Shown: positions 20,131 to 31,518 of the stretch, in pieces | Position numbering within the stretch: position 1 is the first letter of the stretch | How the letters are laid out: every line of letters starts with the position of its first letter | Assembly: GCF_004769555.1 (NCBI RefSeq) | Contig: NZ_RQFY01000012.1 | Location: forward strand, 310,001-374,000 | DNA: 64,000 nucleotides | Reading direction: 5' to 3' | DNA from: Leptospira koniambonensis | GTDB taxonomy: Bacteria > Spirochaetota > Leptospiria > Leptospirales > Leptospiraceae | The notes under the pieces: model-generated | Database searches by the model: none | Told to the model about the DNA's origin: nothing | What the model saw: the letters and a program-made list of their open reading frames with translations, nothing else | Position numbers and translations under genes: made by a program

Positions 20131-21044
20131 AAACCGATTTTTCTAGAATCCTGATTTACGGCCTGGGAATGATGGGCGCCTCCCTCTCTTTGGCCTTAAG
20201 AAAAAAGAACTCTTCCGCAGAGATTGTGGGCGTGGTAGGATCTCCTTCCAGTAAAGAGAAGGGGATCCGTCTTAAATCAGCAGATAAAATTTTTACTTCA
20301 GAAGAATTTTCAAAATCTCCTGATTGGGAATCCTATGACCTGATCGTTTTCGGAGTTCCTGTAAATACAACTGTTGAGGTGATTTCCAAACTTCCTTCCG
20401 GATTCAAAGGTCTTTTGACTGATATGGGTTCCACTAAGCAGGAGATCGTGCATGCAGTGGAGTCCGTTCTTACTGGAGAACATAGATATATTTCTTCTCA
20501 TCCGATGTGTGGTTCTGAAGAATCAGGTTTAGAATTTGCAAATGTAGATCTGTACGAAAACAGACTTTGTATTCTGACTAAACCTTCAGGTGCGACTGAC
20601 GAAGCATATTCAGAGATCGAAAGTTTTTGGAAATTCCTTGGAATGTCTACTACTGAAATTCCTGCACATGATCATGATAAAATTCTCTCCTATGTTTCTC
20701 ATGTTCCTCATTTGATCTCTTCTCTGATGACAAATTGGGTTTGGGAAAACGGTTGCGTAAGAGAATTTACCCAAAATTCTCCTTTGCCTTTGACCGGCGG
20801 AGGTTTTAGGGACATGACCAGAATTGCAGGATCTAATCCTAAAATGTGGTCACCGATTTTTTCTTCTAACCAAAAAGAGATCTATAATGCGCTTTTGGAT
20901 TATAGGGATAGATTAGATAAACTTCTTTCGGAATTAAGTCCAGAAAAGCCGCTCGACCTAAAACATTGGGAGTCCTTCATGGAACAATCTCGTATAGATA
21001 GGGACGCAATTTTAAAGAAACAAAATGATTCCAAGAATCCTTAA
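20127..21044 (+). CDS. tyrA: Prephenate dehydrogenase
   Basis: 305 aa. NAD(P)-dependent oxidation of prephenate toward tyrosine. The Rossmann motif is [23 protein letters not shown] and [12 protein letters not shown] are the active-site segments; the C-terminal half is helical ([18 protein letters not shown]). GTG start in the GTGA overlap with pheA. There is no fused chorismate mutase or ACT domain. The final 20 nt overlap aroA. Confidence 0.95.
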   Translation: MKTDFSRILIYGLGMMGASLSLALRKKNSSAEIVGVVGSPSSKEKGIRLKSADKIFTSEEFSKSPDWESYDLIVFGVPVNTTVEVISKLPSGFKGLLTDMGSTKQEIVHAVESVLTGEHRYISSHPMCGSEESGLEFANVDLYENRLCILTKPSGATDEAYSEIESFWKFLGMSTTEIPAHDHDKILSYVSHVPHLISSLMTNWVWENGCVREFTQNSPLPLTGGGFRDMTRIAGSNPKMWSPIFSSNQKEIYNALLDYRDRLDKLLSELSPEKPLDLKHWESFMEQSRIDRDAILKKQNDSKNP

Positions 21045-22341
21045 ATCTTCCGGAAGAGAGATCACAGTTCCGGGAGACAAATCTCTTTCTCATAGAAGTG
21101 TATTATTCTCCGTATTATCCAAAGGGGCTTCTCATGTTTCCGGGTTTTTGGAAGCAGAAGATCCTTTAAACACAATGAAAGCTTTCACTCAGTTAGGGTT
21201 GAAAGTGGAGAAGATCTCAAAAGGAGAATATGTTTTTACAAGTCCAGGTAAACATGCTCTTCAATCTCCTAAAGAAGTTTTAGATTTCGGGAATGCAGGA
21301 ACCGGGATCAGATTATCTGCAGGATTACTCTGCGGGCTCCAAGGAATTAAGGCTACCTTAACTGGAGATCATTCTCTCCAAAAAAGGCCGATGTCCCGTA
21401 TTATAAAACCTTTAAATTCTATGGGTGCGTCCATCTCAGGAAAGGATGATAAGGCCCCTTTAGAGATCACTGGAAAAAAACTATCCGACTTCCATTATAA
21501 AAGCCCGATCGCTTCTGCTCAGGTAAAATCCTGCCTGATGTTAGCGGCAATGGCTTCTGAAACTTCTTTAGAATACGAAGAAGATATTCTTTCCAGAGAC
21601 CATACAGAGAATATGTTCCGATTTTTAGGAAACAAACTGAACCTTATTTCTCCCACTCATTTTAAAATGGAACCTCCTTATACATTCGAAGCAAAAGAAT
21701 TCAAAGTGCCTGGGGATATTTCTTCTGCTGCATTCTTCTTAGTGCTTGGAGTTCTTTTAAAAGAAGGTTCCGTACTTGTGAAAAATGTAGGATTAAATCC
21801 TTCTCGCATTGGGATACTACATGCACTCGAAGCGATGGGTGCAAAAATTTTAGTGCATAACAAAAGGATAGAATGTGGAGAACCTGTGGGAGATCTGGAA
21901 GCAGTTTCTTCTAATTTACGTTATGCTGAGATTAAAGAAGAATGGATCCCTTCTCTTATTGATGAGATCCCAATTTTAACGATCGCGGGTCTTTTCGCAA
22001 AAGGTGGATTTATAATCCGTCATGCAGATGAACTTCGCGCAAAAGAATCGGACCGAATTTCTGCGATGGTAGAAAATCTAAGAAATCTTGGAATTACAGT
22101 GCATGAATATCCAGATGGGTATGAGATCCCTGAAATTGATTCCAGTGTAAATTCTTCAGAACTTTCTTCCTGGCTTTCCGGAAACTCAGTGGATATTTTT
22201 ACTAAGATGGATCATAGGATCGCGATGAGCTTTATGATCTTGAAAGCAGTGAGCGGTTTGGAAATTCGTCCGGATGAAACTTCTTGGATTGAAACTTCTT
22301 TTCCAGGATTTGAATCTTTATTGGAAGGTTTTGTGAGATGA
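21025..22341 (+). CDS. aroA: 3-phosphoshikimate 1-carboxyvinyltransferase (EPSP synthase)
   Basis: 438 aa. Joins shikimate-3-phosphate and phosphoenolpyruvate in the shikimate pathway. Motifs: [60 protein letters not shown] and [12 protein letters not shown]. The GNAGTG loop has Gly at the position that is Ala in glyphosate-insensitive class II enzymes, so it looks like a class I-type loop (inference). ATG lies inside tyrA, and the stop overlaps cmk as ATGA. Confidence 0.96.
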   Translation: MIPRILKSSGREITVPGDKSLSHRSVLFSVLSKGASHVSGFLEAEDPLNTMKAFTQLGLKVEKISKGEYVFTSPGKHALQSPKEVLDFGNAGTGIRLSAGLLCGLQGIKATLTGDHSLQKRPMSRIIKPLNSMGASISGKDDKAPLEITGKKLSDFHYKSPIASAQVKSCLMLAAMASETSLEYEEDILSRDHTENMFRFLGNKLNLISPTHFKMEPPYTFEAKEFKVPGDISSAAFFLVLGVLLKEGSVLVKNVGLNPSRIGILHALEAMGAKILVHNKRIECGEPVGDLEAVSSNLRYAEIKEEWIPSLIDEIPILTIAGLFAKGGFIIRHADELRAKESDRISAMVENLRNLGITVHEYPDGYEIPEIDSSVNSSELSSWLSGNSVDIFTKMDHRIAMSFMILKAVSGLEIRPDETSWIETSFPGFESLLEGFVR

Positions 22342-23051
22342 CGGAAAACGTGATCGCATTAGATGGCCCAGCCGGAACTGGCAAGAGTACAGTGGCTCGT
22401 GAACTTTCTAAAAAGCTTGGATTCGAATATTTGGATTCAGGAGCATTCTACCGTGCGTTAACTCTTCATATTTTTAAGATCTACAAATCCAAAAATTCTT
22501 CTATTTCCTTTTCGGATTGGTTATCAGGTAAAGAGTTCCTACCACTCACTGCAGGTGTGGAAATTCTATGTGAATTTTCAGAAACAGGGGAGAACAAAAT
22601 TTTCTTAAATGGAGAAGATGTTTCCTCTGAAATCAGAACTCCTGAGATCACTCGAGAAATCAAATACATAGCTGACAAAGCTGCATTCAGAGAATTCGTA
22701 AATTCTCAATTGAGAATATTATCTCAAACTCATCGACTAGTAATGGACGGTAGAGACATAGGTACACATGTATTTCCGGACGCTCGTTACAAATTCTTTT
22801 TGACAGCTTCTTCCAGAGTTAGGGCCGAAAGAAGATATAATCAATTATTAGAGCAAGGTATTCGTTCGGATTTAGAAGAAATCGAAAAAGAGATCGTTAT
22901 CCGTGACAAATCCGATACGGAAAGAGAAATCGCCCCTCTCCGGAAAGCGGAGGACGCAATCCTCATTGACACAGATAACCTGCCAAAAAATAGTGTAATT
23001 AGTAAGATCCTTGGGTGCCTAGACTCTGGCATTTATAACGATTCGCACTAA
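22338..23051 (+). CDS. cmk: Cytidylate kinase
   Basis: 237 aa. Phosphorylates CMP and dCMP. P-loop [18 protein letters not shown], followed by [12 protein letters not shown] (the CMP site) and [13 protein letters not shown], then an Arg-rich LID ([13 protein letters not shown]). Four-base overlap with aroA; 31 nt before rpsA. A cmk-rpsA order is widespread in bacteria. Confidence 0.96.
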   Translation: MTENVIALDGPAGTGKSTVARELSKKLGFEYLDSGAFYRALTLHIFKIYKSKNSSISFSDWLSGKEFLPLTAGVEILCEFSETGENKIFLNGEDVSSEIRTPEITREIKYIADKAAFREFVNSQLRILSQTHRLVMDGRDIGTHVFPDARYKFFLTASSRVRAERRYNQLLEQGIRSDLEEIEKEIVIRDKSDTEREIAPLRKAEDAILIDTDNLPKNSVISKILGCLDSGIYNDSH

Positions 23052-23082
23052 TCCCAATCAAACACCGAGTATTTCAATCCGT

Positions 23083-24768
<1,686 letters not shown>

Positions 24769-24788
24769 GGGTTACTCGGGGTTTTTGG

Positions 24789-25526
24789 ATGAAACGTTTT
24801 GAACCTAAAACAGGTGCTTCTATTACGGATATAGATCCTTACCCAGGTCTTACCGGAGCAGAAAGATTTTTCGCAATTTTATTCTCTAAGATTGGAGAGA
24901 ATAAGAAGCAGGTTTTATTCGGAGTAGGTGTTTTATTCGTAACCGTACTAACTGTTGTTAGCTGGAACGAGTATAGAGCAGAACAATTCCGTAAGGGTAC
25001 TCTTGCCATCGAAAAAGTGGAGAAGGAGTTAGCTCTTTCTCCAATGACCGAGATCACTGATAAGATCAAAAAATACGAAACTATTGCTTCTACATATAGT
25101 TCTCCTTCTCTAGATATCAGACTTTCCAAAACTTTGGGAGATCTATATGCGAAGAATGGAGAATACCAAAAAGCGGCAGAGAAGTTAGAATTTGCAGGTA
25201 AAAAGATAGATGAGCTTCCGGAAGTGAAGGCATACTATTTTTATATCGCAGGAAACTATAGAGAAAGTGCAAACCAACTCGCGGAAGCTGAATCCGATTA
25301 CGGAGTTTCCGTTTCTCTTTTAAGCAGCCGCAAAAATGTTTCTGGATTTTACGCTTGGAGCCTTTACCAAGCAGGTCGTTTGAAACTACAAAACGGCAAA
25401 AAAGAAGAAGCAGTCGATCTACTCAAAAAAGTTTTAGACCAAGACATCGCTTCTCCTTCTGAAGAATTTAAAGCAGTTAGAGAACTCGCTACTTATCTTC
25501 TACTAAAAAGCAGCCAGGGAAACTAA
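24789..25526 (+). CDS. Membrane-anchored TPR protein
   Basis: 245 aa. A single transmembrane helix near residues 38-56 (VLFGVGVLFVTVLTVVSW) separates a short cytoplasmic N-terminus from an extracytoplasmic helical-repeat domain with TPR-like segments (LGDLYAKNGEYQKAAEKLEF). The shape matches the YfgM/TPR_21 type, which helps folding at the Sec translocon; that role is inference. Start ATG 24789, 20 nt after rpsA; it ends exactly where hisG begins. Confidence 0.75.
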   Translation: MKRFEPKTGASITDIDPYPGLTGAERFFAILFSKIGENKKQVLFGVGVLFVTVLTVVSWNEYRAEQFRKGTLAIEKVEKELALSPMTEITDKIKKYETIASTYSSPSLDIRLSKTLGDLYAKNGEYQKAAEKLEFAGKKIDELPEVKAYYFYIAGNYRESANQLAEAESDYGVSVSLLSSRKNVSGFYAWSLYQAGRLKLQNGKKEEAVDLLKKVLDQDIASPSEEFKAVRELATYLLLKSSQGN

Positions 25527-26165
25527 ATGCTGACTTTGGCCCTTCCGAAAGGACGGCTTGCCGAAGAGAGCATAGAACTCATGCTCGAAAGGGGATGGCT
25601 TTCTGGCCGTCCCGATCCTGATTCAAAAGAACTTATATATAAAGACCCAAAAGGAAAGGTCCGTATTTTACTGGTCCGCTCCCAAGACGTGGCGACTTAC
25701 GTGGAACAAAATTCTGCGGATGCTGGTATAGTGGGATGGGACGTATTATTGGAAGGTGGTTATGACCTTCTTCTTCCCTTGGACTTGGTCATAGGGAAAT
25801 GCAGACTTTCAGTGGCTGGTCCTAAAGGTTGGAGCCTTAGTTCTGGAGAAAGAAAGGTCCGCGTAGCAACAAAATATCCAAATATCGCCAAGGAATTCTT
25901 CCTGAAAAAAGGGATTAACTGCGAAGTGATCAAACTTTACGGAAGTATTGAACTCGCTCCTTTAGTGGGTTTATCGGATTGTATCGTGGATTTGGTGTCC
26001 ACGGGCGGCACTCTCAGAGCCAATAATCTGGAAGAGATCGAAGTTATTATGGAATCCACTGCGAGATTGGTATTTAACCGCTCCGCTTTATACACAAAAC
26101 GGGCAGAAGTTGGGGAATTCCTAGATTCTTTTGAACGACTCGTAGGGAGCGAAAAAGCCCGGTAG
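25527..26165 (+). CDS. hisG: ATP phosphoribosyltransferase, short form
   Basis: 212 aa. First step of histidine synthesis (ATP plus PRPP). Motifs [37 protein letters not shown] and [18 protein letters not shown]. It is the short HisG-S form: the C-terminal regulatory domain of the long form is missing, so a HisZ subunit encoded elsewhere should be needed. ATG directly follows the TPR gene stop. It ends the long che-scp-aro string. Confidence 0.95.
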   Translation: MLTLALPKGRLAEESIELMLERGWLSGRPDPDSKELIYKDPKGKVRILLVRSQDVATYVEQNSADAGIVGWDVLLEGGYDLLLPLDLVIGKCRLSVAGPKGWSLSSGERKVRVATKYPNIAKEFFLKKGINCEVIKLYGSIELAPLVGLSDCIVDLVSTGGTLRANNLEEIEVIMESTARLVFNRSALYTKRAEVGEFLDSFERLVGSEKAR

Positions 26166-26167
26166 GG

Positions 26168-26253
26168 TAACTGAGCAAAGCGAAGTTAAATTTCAAACGG
26201 ACACCGAAGCTGGAATTAATACCAGCAGGGGTTACTCAAAGTTTAAAACTTTG
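26168..26253 (+). promoter_or_regulatory. Three successive small hairpins upstream of rpmF
   Basis: TAACT/AGTTA (26168-26188), GCTGG/CCAGC (26209-26226) and CAAAGTTT/AAACTTTG (26237-26253). They occupy the 174-nt gap between hisG and rpmF and could be a leader or processing region; no known class is recognised. Confidence 0.3.
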
Positions 26254-26339
26254 CCTTTCGTTACATGCGAAAAACAGTTGTGAATTCCGCCTTTAAAAAA
26301 AACATAGTCGTAAATCGACCTTATCTATAGAGAAAAACA

Positions 26340-26540
26340 ATGGCAGTTCCTAAGAGACGAAAATCTAAATCAAAAGTGAGGATGAAACGGGCCCATCATG
26401 CGATCGGCAAACCGAATCTAGTTCCTTGCCCGAACTGTAATTCCTTCAGACCTCCTCATAGAATCTGCCCTGTTTGCGGTTTTTACAAAGACCGTGTAGT
26501 GGTGGAACCGAAAGTCAGGAAGACTAGCGAAGAGAACTAA
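26340..26540 (+). CDS. rpmF: 50S ribosomal protein L32
   Basis: 66 aa, basic. It opens [20 protein letters not shown] and has a zinc ribbon CPNC..CPVC. Large-subunit protein. rpmF-plsX is a conserved pair; plsX starts 5 nt later. Confidence 0.96.
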   Translation: MAVPKRRKSKSKVRMKRAHHAIGKPNLVPCPNCNSFRPPHRICPVCGFYKDRVVVEPKVRKTSEEN

Positions 26541-26545
26541 TCAAT

Positions 26546-27550
26546 ATGTGGGTCGCCGTCGATGCAATGAGCGGCGACTACGGTCCTGACAGGATCGTAG
26601 AAGGTGCCGTTAACGCGGTAAATCAAGACGGTCGAAACGTCATTCTCGTTGGTAAAGAAGAAGATATCAGCGAGACCCTCCTCAAATACGAATACGATAC
26701 AAACAAGATCAGGATTGTTCACGCCAGTGAGATTATAGGCATGAACGATTCTCCTTCCATCGCAGTGCGTGCTATGGAAGATTCTTCTGTTGTGCAGGCA
26801 GCTCAATTAGTCGCTGATAAGACATGTGTTGGAATGTTCTCTCCTGGAAATACTGGAGCCACTATGGCTGCTGCATTATTATATCTAGGCAGAATTCCAG
26901 GTGTTCTAAGACCTCCCATTGCTGCTCCCATTCCAAGAGAAAAAGGAGCTCCTACACTTCTTCTAGATGCAGGCGCAAACGTGGATTGTAAGCCGGAGTA
27001 TTTGGCTCAGTTCGCTATCATGGGAGAAATCTACTCCAGATTAATTTTCAATATCCATAAACCAAAAGTTGGGATCTTATCCAATGGAGAAGAAGATAAG
27101 AAGGGAAACTCGGTCACAGTAAAAGCATTCGAATTTATTAAAAAGCTACCGATCGATTTTGTAGGAAATGTAGAAGGACGAGATCTTTACGGTGGGGGAA
27201 TAGACGTGGACGTTGTAGTCTGCGACGGCTTTGTAGGAAATATAGTCCTGAAAGCAACTGAAGGCCTTTCTAAATCCATATTTGCTGTGCTCAGAGAAAG
27301 TATCGCTCAATCCAGTCTTGCACAAACAGGGGCACTTCTTCTTAAGCCTACATTCACTGCGATCAAGAAAAGATTGGATTATGCTGAGTACGGTGGAGCA
27401 CTTCTTCTTGGTGTGGACGGAACCTGTTTAATTGGACATGGTTCTTCTAATGCACATGCAGTCCGAAACGCGATCCGAGTGGTGGTAGAATGTGCCGAAA
27501 GGGATGTGAACCAGCGCATCAAAGAAGATATAGAGAAGGCAAAGTTCTAA
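26546..27550 (+). CDS. plsX: Phosphate acyltransferase PlsX
   Basis: 334 aa. Makes acyl-phosphate from acyl-ACP for phosphatidic acid synthesis, at the membrane surface. It opens [13 protein letters not shown]; other family segments are [48 protein letters not shown] and [12 protein letters not shown]. It continues the fatty-acid group rpmF-plsX-fabG-acpP. Confidence 0.95.
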   Translation: MWVAVDAMSGDYGPDRIVEGAVNAVNQDGRNVILVGKEEDISETLLKYEYDTNKIRIVHASEIIGMNDSPSIAVRAMEDSSVVQAAQLVADKTCVGMFSPGNTGATMAAALLYLGRIPGVLRPPIAAPIPREKGAPTLLLDAGANVDCKPEYLAQFAIMGEIYSRLIFNIHKPKVGILSNGEEDKKGNSVTVKAFEFIKKLPIDFVGNVEGRDLYGGGIDVDVVVCDGFVGNIVLKATEGLSKSIFAVLRESIAQSSLAQTGALLLKPTFTAIKKRLDYAEYGGALLLGVDGTCLIGHGSSNAHAVRNAIRVVVECAERDVNQRIKEDIEKAKF

Positions 27551-27598
27551 TATTCCTTCTTTCACCAACTCCAAGGTGAACGCTACACCCAGAATCAC

Positions 27599-27626
27599 TT
27601 GACCCCCCAGGCCTGAAAAATACGCT
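27599..27626 (+). promoter_or_regulatory. Possible promoter for fabG
   Basis: TTGACC (27599-27604) and TACGCT (27621-27626), 16-nt spacing, in the 105-nt gap after plsX. The -35 is good and the -10 is poor. Confidence 0.3.
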
Positions 27627-27655
27627 AACCGCAGAATCTGGTAAGGAAAAAACCA

Positions 27656-28420
27656 ATGATCGATTTGAAAGGCAAAAACGCCATTATAACCGGGGCTGCC
27701 CGCGGAATCGGTAAAGCAACCGCTCTTAAACTAGCGCAAGCAGGCGCAAACGTTGTCATTGCCGACTTAAACGAAGAGGCAAGTAAAGCTACTGCGGACG
27801 AAATCGCAAAAGCAACAGGTGTAAAAGCAATCGGAGTCGCTGTAAACGTAGCGAACGCAGAATCCGCTCAAGCTGGTATCCAAGCTGTTGTGGATAATTT
27901 TGGTTCAATAGACGTTCTAGTGAATAACGCTGGTATCACTAAAGATACTCTTATGCTTAGAATGAAACAAGAACAGTGGGACGCTGTAATCGCAGTGAAC
28001 CTGACGGGAACTTTCAATTGTATCCAAGCTGCTATTAAATTTATGGCAAAAAATCCGAACGGTGGATCCATTATCAACCTTTCCTCTATCGCTGGAGTGA
28101 ACGGAAATATCGGACAAACTAACTACTCAGCGTCTAAAGCAGGGGTAATCGGTCTGACTAAAGCAGTCGCTTTGGAAATGGCTGGCCGTAAGATCCGTTG
28201 TAATGCGATCGCTCCAGGATTTATCGCTACTGAAATGACAGACGCGATCCCTGAAAAGATCCGTACTGCAATGGTAGCTGCGATCCCTTTAAAGAGAGCA
28301 GGACAACCAGATGATATCGCGAATACTATCGCGTTCTTAGCTTCTGATATTTCCTCTTTCATTACAGGACAATTGATCGAAGTGAACGGCGGGGGATTCC
28401 TCCCAGGTGTCCAAGCCTAA
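27656..28420 (+). CDS. fabG: 3-oxoacyl-[acyl-carrier-protein] reductase
   Basis: 254 aa short-chain dehydrogenase. Cofactor motif GAARGIGKATALKLA, NNAGIT, catalytic Ser in NLSSIAG, and YSASKAG with Tyr and Lys. NADPH reduction of beta-ketoacyl-ACP in fatty-acid elongation. The place next to plsX and acpP supports FabG rather than another short-chain reductase. A strong terminator follows. Confidence 0.95.
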   Translation: MIDLKGKNAIITGAARGIGKATALKLAQAGANVVIADLNEEASKATADEIAKATGVKAIGVAVNVANAESAQAGIQAVVDNFGSIDVLVNNAGITKDTLMLRMKQEQWDAVIAVNLTGTFNCIQAAIKFMAKNPNGGSIINLSSIAGVNGNIGQTNYSASKAGVIGLTKAVALEMAGRKIRCNAIAPGFIATEMTDAIPEKIRTAMVAAIPLKRAGQPDDIANTIAFLASDISSFITGQLIEVNGGGFLPGVQA

Positions 28421-28454
28421 TTACTTCAGATCTGAAATCTGATTAACAGCTAAG

Positions 28455-28487
28455 AAAGCCCGGAATTTTCCGGGCTTTTGTTTTTTT
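28455..28487 (+). terminator. Intrinsic terminator after fabG
   Basis: Stem AAAGCCCGGAA / TTCCGGGCTTT followed by TGTTTTTTT. Confidence 0.9.
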
Positions 28488-28763
28488 GCAGAACCAATCA
28501 ATGCTTTATTAGAAAGGTTCTTGTAATGTTCCGTAAAATTATAAATCCGAACGGCGTTCGAACGAATGATCGAGAACAGTCTCAATATCAAATATTAGAA
28601 ATGTGACTTTTTGATTATTTGAATATGGGGCAGAGCAGGAATTTTTGATCTATTGAGTCGATCGAATATGTAAGTTATAGAACATCTTCTTTGAAAAAAT
28701 ATAAAAAAGAAACTCGTATAATATTCTGTTTTTTTCCCGTTTCCAATCCGTTATCGCTTGCCA

Positions 28764-28815
28764 AAACATTTGAGAAAAAAATGTTTAAAAATCGGTGGAT
28801 GAATTCATCCCCGAT
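28764..28815 (+). promoter_or_regulatory. Two inverted repeats upstream of acpP
   Basis: AAACATTT (28764-28771) and AAATGTTT (28779-28786) form one dyad. The perfect 14-bp palindrome GGATGAATTCATCC (28797-28810) is extended by ATCGG (28791-28795) and CCGAT (28811-28815) into a 12-bp hairpin with one bulge. Operator or mRNA-leader role is inference. The 446-nt gap 28421-28866 otherwise holds the fabG terminator and the hairpin at 28839; I see nothing else in 28490-28760. Confidence 0.5.
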
Positions 28816-28838
28816 TCTAAACCTAACTAAAACTTACA

Positions 28839-28860
28839 TACCACTTTGGTGGTACGGAGG
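28839..28860 (+). promoter_or_regulatory. Hairpin abutting the acpP Shine-Dalgarno
   Basis: TACCAC-TTTG-GTGGTA (28839-28854) is a perfect six-pair hairpin directly before CGGAGG (28855-28860), the strong ribosome site of acpP. It may keep the site open. Confidence 0.5.
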
Positions 28861-28866
28861 AAACAA

Positions 28867-29100
28867 ATGGCAGATTTCGAAAAGATTAAGTCTATTATCG
28901 TTGAGCAACTTGGAGTGGATGAGTCTGAAGTGACTCCTGAAGCACACTTCATTGATGACCTTGGTGCAGACTCTCTTGACACAGTTGAACTCGTTATGGC
29001 TCTTGAAGAAGAGTTTGGCGTTGAAATTTCCGATGAGGATGCTGAAAAGATCCAAACCGTCGGAGACGTAATTAAGTTCATCGACACTCTAAAGTCCTAA
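28867..29100 (+). CDS. acpP: Acyl carrier protein
   Basis: 77 aa, strongly acidic. Phosphopantetheine attachment Ser36 in [20 protein letters not shown]. Carries acyl chains for fatty-acid synthesis. ATG 28867 chosen: it follows CGGAGG by 6 nt and matches the family start MADFEKIK; an ATG at 28846 in the same frame lies before the ribosome site. Own upstream control region and downstream terminator. Confidence 0.97.
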   Translation: MADFEKIKSIIVEQLGVDESEVTPEAHFIDDLGADSLDTVELVMALEEEFGVEISDEDAEKIQTVGDVIKFIDTLKS

Positions 29101-29107
29101 TTGACTA

Positions 29108-29144
29108 GACCTCCGGGTTCTTACGGGAACTCGGAAGTCTTTCT
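29108..29144 (+). terminator. Terminator after acpP
   Basis: A 13-pair stem, GACCTCCGGGTTC (29108-29120) with GAACTCGGAAGTC (29127-29139), two wobble pairs, then TTTCTT. The T-run is broken. Confidence 0.6.
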
Positions 29145-29167
29145 TCCATTCCTTTTATCAAAATCCT

Positions 29168-29905
29168 TTGATAAAAAAAAAGCACAATCAGAATCAAAAC
29201 ACTTCAGATCCTAAAACAAGAAAGGATCCTTCTCTACTTGCGTCTGAGCTTGGTTTAAAATTTCATAAACCTTCTTATTTAGAGATAGCATTCATACATA
29301 GTTCTTACAGAAACGAAAATCCACAGTATACAGAAGACAACGAAAGACTTGAGTTTTTAGGAGATTCAGTTCTCGGACTTGTGGTAGCAAAATATTTATA
29401 CAGAACAAATCCTTCCGCGAATGAAGGGGAACTTTCCAGAAAAAAAGCAACCTTAGTTTCTACAGCAATGTTGAACGGGCTCAGCGAAAAACTGGGACTT
29501 ACTTCTTACGTTTTATTAGGAAAAGGAGAAGGTCGGGGCGGCGCCCAAAAAAAACTGGGAGCAAACTTATTCGAATCTTTGGTCGGCGCGGTTTATTTAG
29601 ACCAAGGAATGGAAGCAGCGGAGAAGTTTATACTCCAACATCTTATAGATTACGTTAAAAGTTCCGATAAAGTAAGAGAGGCCACGGATTATAAATCCAT
29701 TCTCCAGGAAATTTGCCAAAAAAAATTCAAACTTCTACCTTCTTACCGATTACTAAAAGAGATAGGGCCGGATCACGAAAAAACTTTTTACGTTAGTGTA
29801 TCCATTCGGGACAGACATTCTGCGGAAGGTAAGGGAAAGAATAAAAAGTTCGCGGAACAAGACGCTGCGAAACAATTGTTGAAGGCCTTAAAGATCAAGG
29901 TTTAA
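29168..29905 (+). CDS. rnc: Ribonuclease III
   Basis: 245 aa. Cleaves double-stranded RNA in rRNA and mRNA processing. Signature NERLEFLGDSVLGLVVAKYL holds the catalytic acidic residues, the second acid is in GANLFESLVGAVYLDQG, and a double-stranded RNA binding domain closes the protein (about 170-243). Start TTG 29168 with no clear ribosome site. acpP-rnc is a common bacterial order. Its stop overlaps the Nudix start (TAATG). Confidence 0.95.
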   Translation: MIKKKHNQNQNTSDPKTRKDPSLLASELGLKFHKPSYLEIAFIHSSYRNENPQYTEDNERLEFLGDSVLGLVVAKYLYRTNPSANEGELSRKKATLVSTAMLNGLSEKLGLTSYVLLGKGEGRGGAQKKLGANLFESLVGAVYLDQGMEAAEKFILQHLIDYVKSSDKVREATDYKSILQEICQKKFKLLPSYRLLKEIGPDHEKTFYVSVSIRDRHSAEGKGKNKKFAEQDAAKQLLKALKIKV

Positions 29906-30378
29906 TGAAATCTAATATGGAATTCTTTTTTAAAAAGAAAGGTTTGCGGGTCCGAGTGGCCGCTTTGATCAGAAACCGTAAGGGAGAGATCCTTCTTTTG
30001 CAGCAAAAAAAGAAGGATGCCTATTATTGGTTATTGCCTGGCGGTGGTATAGAATTCGGAGAAAGTGCAGAAGACGCTCTGAAAAGAGAATTGAAAGAAG
30101 AACTTTCTTTAGATATTACCAGTGCAAATTTTCTATTTTTGAATGAGTCAATCGACCCTAAGGGAAATCGTCATCTTCTTCAGTTAGTATTCTTAGCCAC
30201 CGTTAAAAAACAGGATCCGGAAGTGAACTCGAAAGAAAAGGCAATCACAGGATTCGGCTATTTTCCTTTGGGTGCGGTTTTAGAAATGGATATAAGACCG
30301 GATATTAAGGATTTTCTTTCTTCCGGAAAATACAAACCGGCTCCTTTTATACGAAGCCATTGGGTATATGATAAATGA
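29905..30378 (+). CDS. Nudix hydrolase
   Basis: 157 aa. Nudix box GGGIEFGESAEDALKRELKE with the following EEL matches GX5EX7REUXEEXGU. Hydrolyses a nucleoside diphosphate linked to another group; the substrate cannot be told. The start overlaps rnc by one base and the stop overlaps aroB by four. Confidence 0.88.
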   Translation: MKSNMEFFFKKKGLRVRVAALIRNRKGEILLLQQKKKDAYYWLLPGGGIEFGESAEDALKRELKEELSLDITSANFLFLNESIDPKGNRHLLQLVFLATVKKQDPEVNSKEKAITGFGYFPLGAVLEMDIRPDIKDFLSSGKYKPAPFIRSHWVYDK

Positions 30379-31469
30379 ATCCTATTCGGGAAGTACAGAT
30401 CAGAGCATTTTCAAAAGAATATAAAGTCCAAATCCACTCTGACTTCAGAGGTCTTGGAGAAACGATCAAAAGATTTTATCCCGTTTCTTCCATATTTATA
30501 CTTACGGAAAGAAAACTTTCAGGACTATTTTCCAAATTTTACGAATCGGAACTTTCGGGTCTTGGAATTCCACATCACGAAATTTATATCAAAGGTGGGG
30601 AAAAGAATAAACATATTCTCCGCACTGCAGAAGTTTATAATAAACTGATCGAGCTTGGGGCAGACCGCAAAAGTTTGATCCTTGCATTGGGTGGCGGAGT
30701 TGTAGGTGATTTCGCAGGATTTATCGCTTCTACATTCCAAAGAGGAATTCGTTTTGCTCAAATCCCTACAACCTTACTTGCTTCTGTAGATTCTTCTGTG
30801 GGTGGAAAAGTAGCAGTGAATGCTGATCTTGGGAAAAACATGATCGGCTCCTTCTACCAACCTGAGTTTGTATATTTGCCTTTGATCGCATTGTCCACTT
30901 TACCTAAAAGAGAATGGAGATGTGGAATGGCAGAGATCGTAAAACACGGTCTTTTATCCGGAGGAGAATATCTAGAAAAGGTCAGTTCGAACGATAAGTC
31001 TGTGTATGACCATACTTCTCCAGAACTCTTGGAACTGATCATTGGTTCTATTTTATATAAGGCTAATATAGTTTCCCAGGACGAAAGAGAAACCGGTCTA
31101 AGAAAAGTTTTAAACCTGGGCCATACTACTGCTCACGCAATAGAATCTCTTACGAATTACAGAAGATATTCTCATGGCGAAGCAGTTTCCATAGGCCTTT
31201 TGACTGCGATCATTCTTTCTGCAGAAAAACAAGGACTGGATGTTTCCTGGATAGAAGGTCTTAAAAAAATCCTGAAAGCATACGATCTTCCGTATCACGA
31301 TAAAAGTAAGTCCATTCAGGTAGCAAAACATACTCTTCATGATAAGAAGAATGTGGGCAACTCAGTCCGATTTGTTCTTCTTCAGTCTCCAGGAAATCCA
31401 ATTTGGGATATTCCAATTGAGCTGGAGGAGATCGCTTCTGCTTTTAAAAAGCAGAAGAAAATGGATTAG
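30375..31469 (+). CDS. aroB: 3-dehydroquinate synthase
   Basis: 364 aa. Second shikimate-pathway step (DAHP to dehydroquinate), NAD- and metal-dependent. Motifs LALGGGVVGDFAGFIAS, QIPTTLLASVDSSVGGKVAV, the metal-binding Glu in GMAEIVKHG and His in LGHTTAHAIE and YSHGEAVSIGLL. Starts in an ATGA overlap with the Nudix gene, so rnc-nudix-aroB are coupled. Confidence 0.95.
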   Translation: MNPIREVQIRAFSKEYKVQIHSDFRGLGETIKRFYPVSSIFILTERKLSGLFSKFYESELSGLGIPHHEIYIKGGEKNKHILRTAEVYNKLIELGADRKSLILALGGGVVGDFAGFIASTFQRGIRFAQIPTTLLASVDSSVGGKVAVNADLGKNMIGSFYQPEFVYLPLIALSTLPKREWRCGMAEIVKHGLLSGGEYLEKVSSNDKSVYDHTSPELLELIIGSILYKANIVSQDERETGLRKVLNLGHTTAHAIESLTNYRRYSHGEAVSIGLLTAIILSAEKQGLDVSWIEGLKKILKAYDLPYHDKSKSIQVAKHTLHDKKNVGNSVRFVLLQSPGNPIWDIPIELEEIASAFKKQKKMD

Positions 31470-31518
31470 AATTCGCCTTGCCTTGGCTTAGAGTTTCTTT
31501 AGCCTGGGTTCTCTCATC

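Noticed and set aside
26943..26957. A plsX copy of the GGAGCTCC palindrome
   Set aside because: It encodes the conserved [10 protein letters not shown] segment of PlsX, so chance overlap with coding constraint is enough.
28691..28933. Short open frame before acpP
   Set aside because: It overlaps the acpP start and dyads, has a Lys/Phe-rich random composition and no ribosome site.
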